A stretch of DNA of 8,712 nt from Acidobacteriota bacterium (GTDB taxonomy: Bacteria > Acidobacteriota > Terriglobia > Acidiferrales > UBA7541): contig QHYO01000367.1 of the NCBI GenBank assembly GCA_003224135.1, forward strand, positions 1 to 8,712, in the 5' to 3' direction. Shown here in pieces: positions 5,743 to 8,712 of the stretch (positions within the stretch are counted from its first letter, which is position 1; every line of letters starts with the position of its first letter). A program made the translations under genes and the position numbers. The notes under the pieces were generated by a model. It made no database searches, was not told where the DNA came from, and saw only the letters and a list, made by a program, of their open reading frames with translations.

Positions 5743-5759
5743 TCCGACGACCTGTCGGA
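5743..5759. repeat. Perfect 6-bp inverted repeat before the single PilZ gene
   Basis: TCCGAC-GACCT-GTCGGA, ending 15 bases before the GTG at 5775. A TATAGAT -10-like box (5737-5743) overlaps its left edge, so it could be an operator over the promoter or a leader hairpin. The -35 side is not recognisable. Confidence 0.35.
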
Positions 5760-5774
5760 CGGAATTCAGCCGCC

Positions 5775-6152
5775 GTGAAGAACGTTATCTCTATGGACGA
5801 ACATTTAAACAAGGGTGGGCCACGCGCTCTCTTAGTGCGCGACCGCCGGTACGCGATTCGGCATCCATTCGCAGCAGATGCCGAATGCCTGGATATGGAA
5901 GCCGGAACTTCCGCCACTGGTGTTACGTCGGATCTTTCGATGGGCGGGTGCTTTGTATGCACCAGCAAGCCTTTTCCTCTGGGCAGCCGTGTGCGGCTTA
6001 CGCTGACGCGGAAGGATCAGACAGTGGAAGCGCTTGCCGTTGTGCGCATCGTGAAACCGCGTATCGGAATGGGAATCGAATTTCTGGACATCGGGGAAAA
6101 ATATCACGGCACGCTGGAGCGATGGCTCGAGCAGTTGCGCCGCATCCGCTAG
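5775..6152 (+). CDS. Single PilZ-domain protein
   Basis: A 125-residue protein made almost entirely of one PilZ domain. RYAIR (25-29) supplies RxxxR, and DLSMGG (53-58) supplies DxSxxG. The terminal part GMGIEFLDI (98-106) and the helix TLERWLEQLRRIR are typical. Both c-di-GMP contact motifs are intact, so ligand binding is expected from family knowledge. The frame begins with GTG at 5775. An ATG at 5793 would give 119 residues, and neither has a strong ribosome binding site, so the start is uncertain by six codons. It is divergent from the double PilZ gene and converges with the oxidoreductase gene after 37 bp, with no clear terminator. Confidence 0.88.
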   Translation: MKNVISMDEHLNKGGPRALLVRDRRYAIRHPFAADAECLDMEAGTSATGVTSDLSMGGCFVCTSKPFPLGSRVRLTLTRKDQTVEALAVVRIVKPRIGMGIEFLDIGEKYHGTLERWLEQLRRIR

Positions 6153-6189
6153 CGCCAGACCTCGCCCAGAAATACTACTCGTCAAATCT

Positions 6190-8160
6190 TCAATCCAGCA
6201 CCGCGTCAAATATTTGAGACACCGCGCGCCGCGCTTCGAGAATGGAGAAGCGGTGATCCATCGCGCCGGCAAGATCGGTGTTCGCGAACGTGATGCGCCC
6301 GAACGGGGCTGCGCGGAGAACTTCGCGAGGCGCGGGCTTCCCGCCCGTACCGAAGAAGAAGCCGGGCTGCGGACTCAAATAGGCGTGGCCCCAGCGGTTG
6401 AGCACGATGCCGGCAATGTCGCGTTGCGCGTCGAATCCAACGGAAGAAAACATTTGGGAGAACTGGTTGCGGATTCGGCGTTCGTATTCGCGGAAGGAAG
6501 TGGCGAGAAGTTCGCCACGGCCGCGATGACCCTGCGTTTCGGTGGAAAGTCCCGGATACGAAAATAGAATTTTTACGGTAAGAACGACCGGTGAATCGGG
6601 AGTGATTTGCGGCGGCACATCACCGACAAGAGCCATGCGGCGAAGCTCGAAGTAGTTGCCGATATCTCCGCCAAACCAGCGGCAACCGGAGATGCCGAGT
6701 TTCGCGAGGAAGCGCCAGTTGCGGACAGCGATATTGGCCATGATGCAGGGCGAGCGGAAAAATTGTGAGTAGGCGGTTTTTTGCGCTGACGGAAGATCTG
6801 CGATGATGTGTTTGGTCGTCCAGTTGCCGCCGGCCATGACTGCGGAGCGTGCACGGACGCGGCCCAGCTTGCCGTCTTTCTCGTAAATCAGTTGGAGTGA
6901 ATCGGCGCTCGCTGGATCACCTTCATGTGAGACCTGAAGAACGGTCGAACCGAGTCGAATGCGTGATTTAGATTCTGCGCGATCGAGCGCCGCGAAATTT
7001 ATTGGGCTGCGCGTAACGCCGTCTGGAGTGGCATCGCCGGCGAAGGCTGCGGGAATCAAAGTCTTCACGATCAGCCGCGCGATGGTCGTGTTGCCGCCGG
7101 GAAACATCTGGACCGCTTCGCCCTTTTTCTCGTAGGGATGCAGCAAATCGGCGGCATATTCGGAAAATGCAGAGAGGGCGTCCGCGCCGAGGCCGGAGCC
7201 TCCGCCGAGATCGGGAGAAAGATATTTACGAATGAATTCGCGTGTGAGGCCGAAACGCTGGATGTAATGGTCTTCGAGCGTAACTGCGTCGAGGCTGCGC
7301 GACACTTCATCGCCTTCATATTGGGGTGGAGCGAACTTTGCATGATCCGCGGCGCCCCCGGAGTACCAGTGGAGAAGTTCTGCGCGGGCGGCGTTATTTA
7401 CGGGAGCACCGGCGAATTTGCGGCCAACGGGATCGATGAGCCATTTGCCGCTGGAGCTCTCGGAGTCGTTGGCGATGAATTTCGGACCAAACCAGAAGCC
7501 GTATTGTCCGGTGGACATTCCTGCGGAGTCGTACGGCGTGCGACCGATGGCCATGGCGGCGTCTGAACCGCCCCACGCCTGGTACGAGAGGCGAGGCTCG
7601 TGAAGACCGATGGCGTAGTAGAAATCGGCCAGAAAGCTGCGTGGATAGGGCACGAAGTAAATTGCCGAGCCTTGATGCGCAATGACGCGATAGCCGTCAA
7701 CGTCAAATTCGTTTTGCCTGGCTTCGCCGCCGAAAATGGGATGGTTTTCAAGGACCAGACATTTCGAACCGGGCCGTGCCTGGCGAAGAAAGAGCGCGGC
7801 AGCCGCGAGTCCGCTGATTCCGCCGCCGACTACTACGCAGTCGTAGAGTTCACCAGTGTCAGCCGCGTCTTTCAGGAATGCGGAGGGATTTGCGTCCCGC
7901 AGTTTATGCCCGGCGCTGAGAACCTCCCAGGTATTGCCATTGCTGTCTGCGTATTCACCGACGCCGCCGTATCCGTTCCAGTCTTCCATGGAACCGGGAA
8001 GCGCGGCGTGTGGTTCTGTGGCGAGAAGTTGCGCGGGAGAAAACGGGCTTAGGAGTTGCGCTCCGGAAGCGAGCAGGGTTGCGCCGAGAAAATCGCGCCG
8101 CGTGATCGACGCGTCCATGCCCAATGATTTGTCGCTGCGTTTGTTCGCGCGCGCGCTCAT
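6190..8160 (-). CDS. Tat-exported FAD-dependent oxidoreductase, spermidine dehydrogenase-like
   Basis: A 656-residue protein. Residues 20-25 (TRRDFL) form a twin-arginine signal, followed by a hydrophobic stretch and likely cleavage near LLA (45-47), so a folded, cofactor-loaded enzyme is exported to the periplasm. A dinucleotide-binding motif begins at YDCVVVGGGISGLAAA (GGGISG at 112-117), with acidic E138 ending the second strand and GG at 144-145, as in flavin amine oxidases. The C-terminus has LNRWGHAYLSP and FGRITFANTDLAG, which resemble the flavin-proximal end of bacterial spermidine dehydrogenase (SpdH). Substrate is unproven. An internal ATG (8118) would shorten the region before the twin arginines to a more usual length; neither start has a clear ribosome binding site. 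It begins 9 nt after the creatininase-like stop, which suggests coupling. Confidence 0.85.
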   Translation of the reverse strand: MSARANKRSDKSLGMDASITRRDFLGATLLASGAQLLSPFSPAQLLATEPHAALPGSMEDWNGYGGVGEYADSNGNTWEVLSAGHKLRDANPSAFLKDAADTGELYDCVVVGGGISGLAAAALFLRQARPGSKCLVLENHPIFGGEARQNEFDVDGYRVIAHQGSAIYFVPYPRSFLADFYYAIGLHEPRLSYQAWGGSDAAMAIGRTPYDSAGMSTGQYGFWFGPKFIANDSESSSGKWLIDPVGRKFAGAPVNNAARAELLHWYSGGAADHAKFAPPQYEGDEVSRSLDAVTLEDHYIQRFGLTREFIRKYLSPDLGGGSGLGADALSAFSEYAADLLHPYEKKGEAVQMFPGGNTTIARLIVKTLIPAAFAGDATPDGVTRSPINFAALDRAESKSRIRLGSTVLQVSHEGDPASADSLQLIYEKDGKLGRVRARSAVMAGGNWTTKHIIADLPSAQKTAYSQFFRSPCIMANIAVRNWRFLAKLGISGCRWFGGDIGNYFELRRMALVGDVPPQITPDSPVVLTVKILFSYPGLSTETQGHRGRGELLATSFREYERRIRNQFSQMFSSVGFDAQRDIAGIVLNRWGHAYLSPQPGFFFGTGGKPAPREVLRAAPFGRITFANTDLAGAMDHRFSILEARRAVSQIFDAVLD

Positions 8161-8169
8161 CGGATTCGG

Positions 8170-8712
8170 CTACTGCTTGGTGTCCAGAGGGTGGTGGCTC
8201 TTTTCGTAAAACTCATTTTGAAGTTTCAGGCTATTTTCATCGGCCTTGACGGCGCGAATGGCTTCCTCGATTGTGTCAATCCACGATTTCATGTCGGCTT
8301 CGCCGAGTTCCTTGCTGGCGAGAGAGCCGTCGCCGGAATAGTGATCGGGGAAGCGCGCGTACCACCAGATGCCGGTGTACACAGTTTCGGGCAGCGGATC
8401 GTGCTTTTGGTCAGCGCCGGATTCTTGTTTAACACGATCCATGTGCACGAGATCGGGATGCGTAACGATGGTGTTCGAAGTTTCGGATTGGCCTGCGTGC
8501 ATGTCGAGCGGATCTTTCTTCAGCGGGTTTTTTGGATGGGAGTTTTGTCCCCACTGCACGTAGACCACGTAGTCGTGCGGCTTATCGAGCTGCGTTTGCG
8601 CGAAATAGGGCAAAAGACTTTCGTTGCCTCCATGACCGTTGACGAGGAGCACTTTTTTGCAGCCGTTGCGCGCCATCTCGTCGGTGGTTTCCTGCAACAG
8701 ATTTAGCTGAAT
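8170..8712 (-). CDS. Creatininase-family amidohydrolase (partial, N-terminus off the right edge)
   Basis: The frame is open to the window edge, giving 180 visible C-terminal residues and no start codon inside the window. NGHGGN (visible residues 25-30) and MHAGQSETS (71-79) are the signature metal and active-site regions of the creatininase family, which hydrolyses linear or cyclic amide bonds using two metal ions. The N-terminal metal ligands are outside the window. The family covers creatininase, formamide hydrolases of pterin/flavin pathways and the mycofactocin peptidase MftE, so the exact substrate cannot be named. The C-terminal tail (about residue 110 on, WWYARFPDHYSGDGSLAS) fits the family. 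It is directly upstream of the Tat-exported oxidoreductase with a 9-nt gap. Confidence 0.88.
   Translation of the reverse strand: MQLNLLQETTDEMARNGCKKVLLVNGHGGNESLLPYFAQTQLDKPHDYVVYVQWGQNSHPKNPLKKDPLDMHAGQSETSNTIVTHPDLVHMDRVKQESGADQKHDPLPETVYTGIWWYARFPDHYSGDGSLASKELGEADMKSWIDTIEEAIRAVKADENSLKLQNEFYEKSHHPLDTKQ

Overview
The window looks like chromosomal DNA from a moderately GC-rich soil bacterium. An acidobacterium is the best guess: two PilZ proteins, Tat-exported oxidoreductase, ECF sigma factor with DGPF proteins, small lineage-type membrane proteins. This is inferred from gene content only; there is no rRNA, tRNA or other taxonomic marker. No mobile element, CRISPR array or stable RNA gene was seen. 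Most genes lie on the minus strand.

Region 1 (1-3869, all minus). Read in the direction of transcription, it holds a four-helix membrane protein (3869-3414), a small hydrophobic protein (3216-2929), a secreted-type alpha/beta hydrolase (2813-1917), three tandem YCII/DGPF proteins (1853-1428, 1286-909, 861-466) and an ECF sigma factor (346 to beyond the left edge). The sigma factor's N-terminal half and its DGPF neighbours match the ECF42 arrangement. Two nearly identical elements, TGTCGA-N16-TCGACG, lie upstream of the small hydrophobic protein and of the second DGPF gene. A weaker copy with the same geometry lies upstream of the hydrolase. I read these as likely ECF42 target promoters, which would make the hydrophobic protein and perhaps the hydrolase part of the sigma factor's regulon. 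Just upstream of the sigma gene, an inverted repeat (10 + 7 bp, 20-nt loop) would bury its ribosome binding site in a hairpin, suggesting post-transcriptional control of the sigma factor.

Region 2 (3870-6152). A plus-strand gene of unknown function (4110-4583) converges on a minus-strand protein with two PilZ domains around a four-cysteine, zinc-ribbon-like segment (5519-4653). A single-domain PilZ protein (5775-6152) is divergent from it. The 255-bp gap between the two PilZ genes carries several short inverted repeats near both starts.

Region 3 (6190-8712, minus). A creatininase-family metal hydrolase (open at the right edge) is followed after 9 nt by a Tat-exported FAD oxidoreductase resembling spermidine dehydrogenase. 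They probably form one transcription unit. Their substrate is unknown, but amine or amide catabolism is the natural guess.
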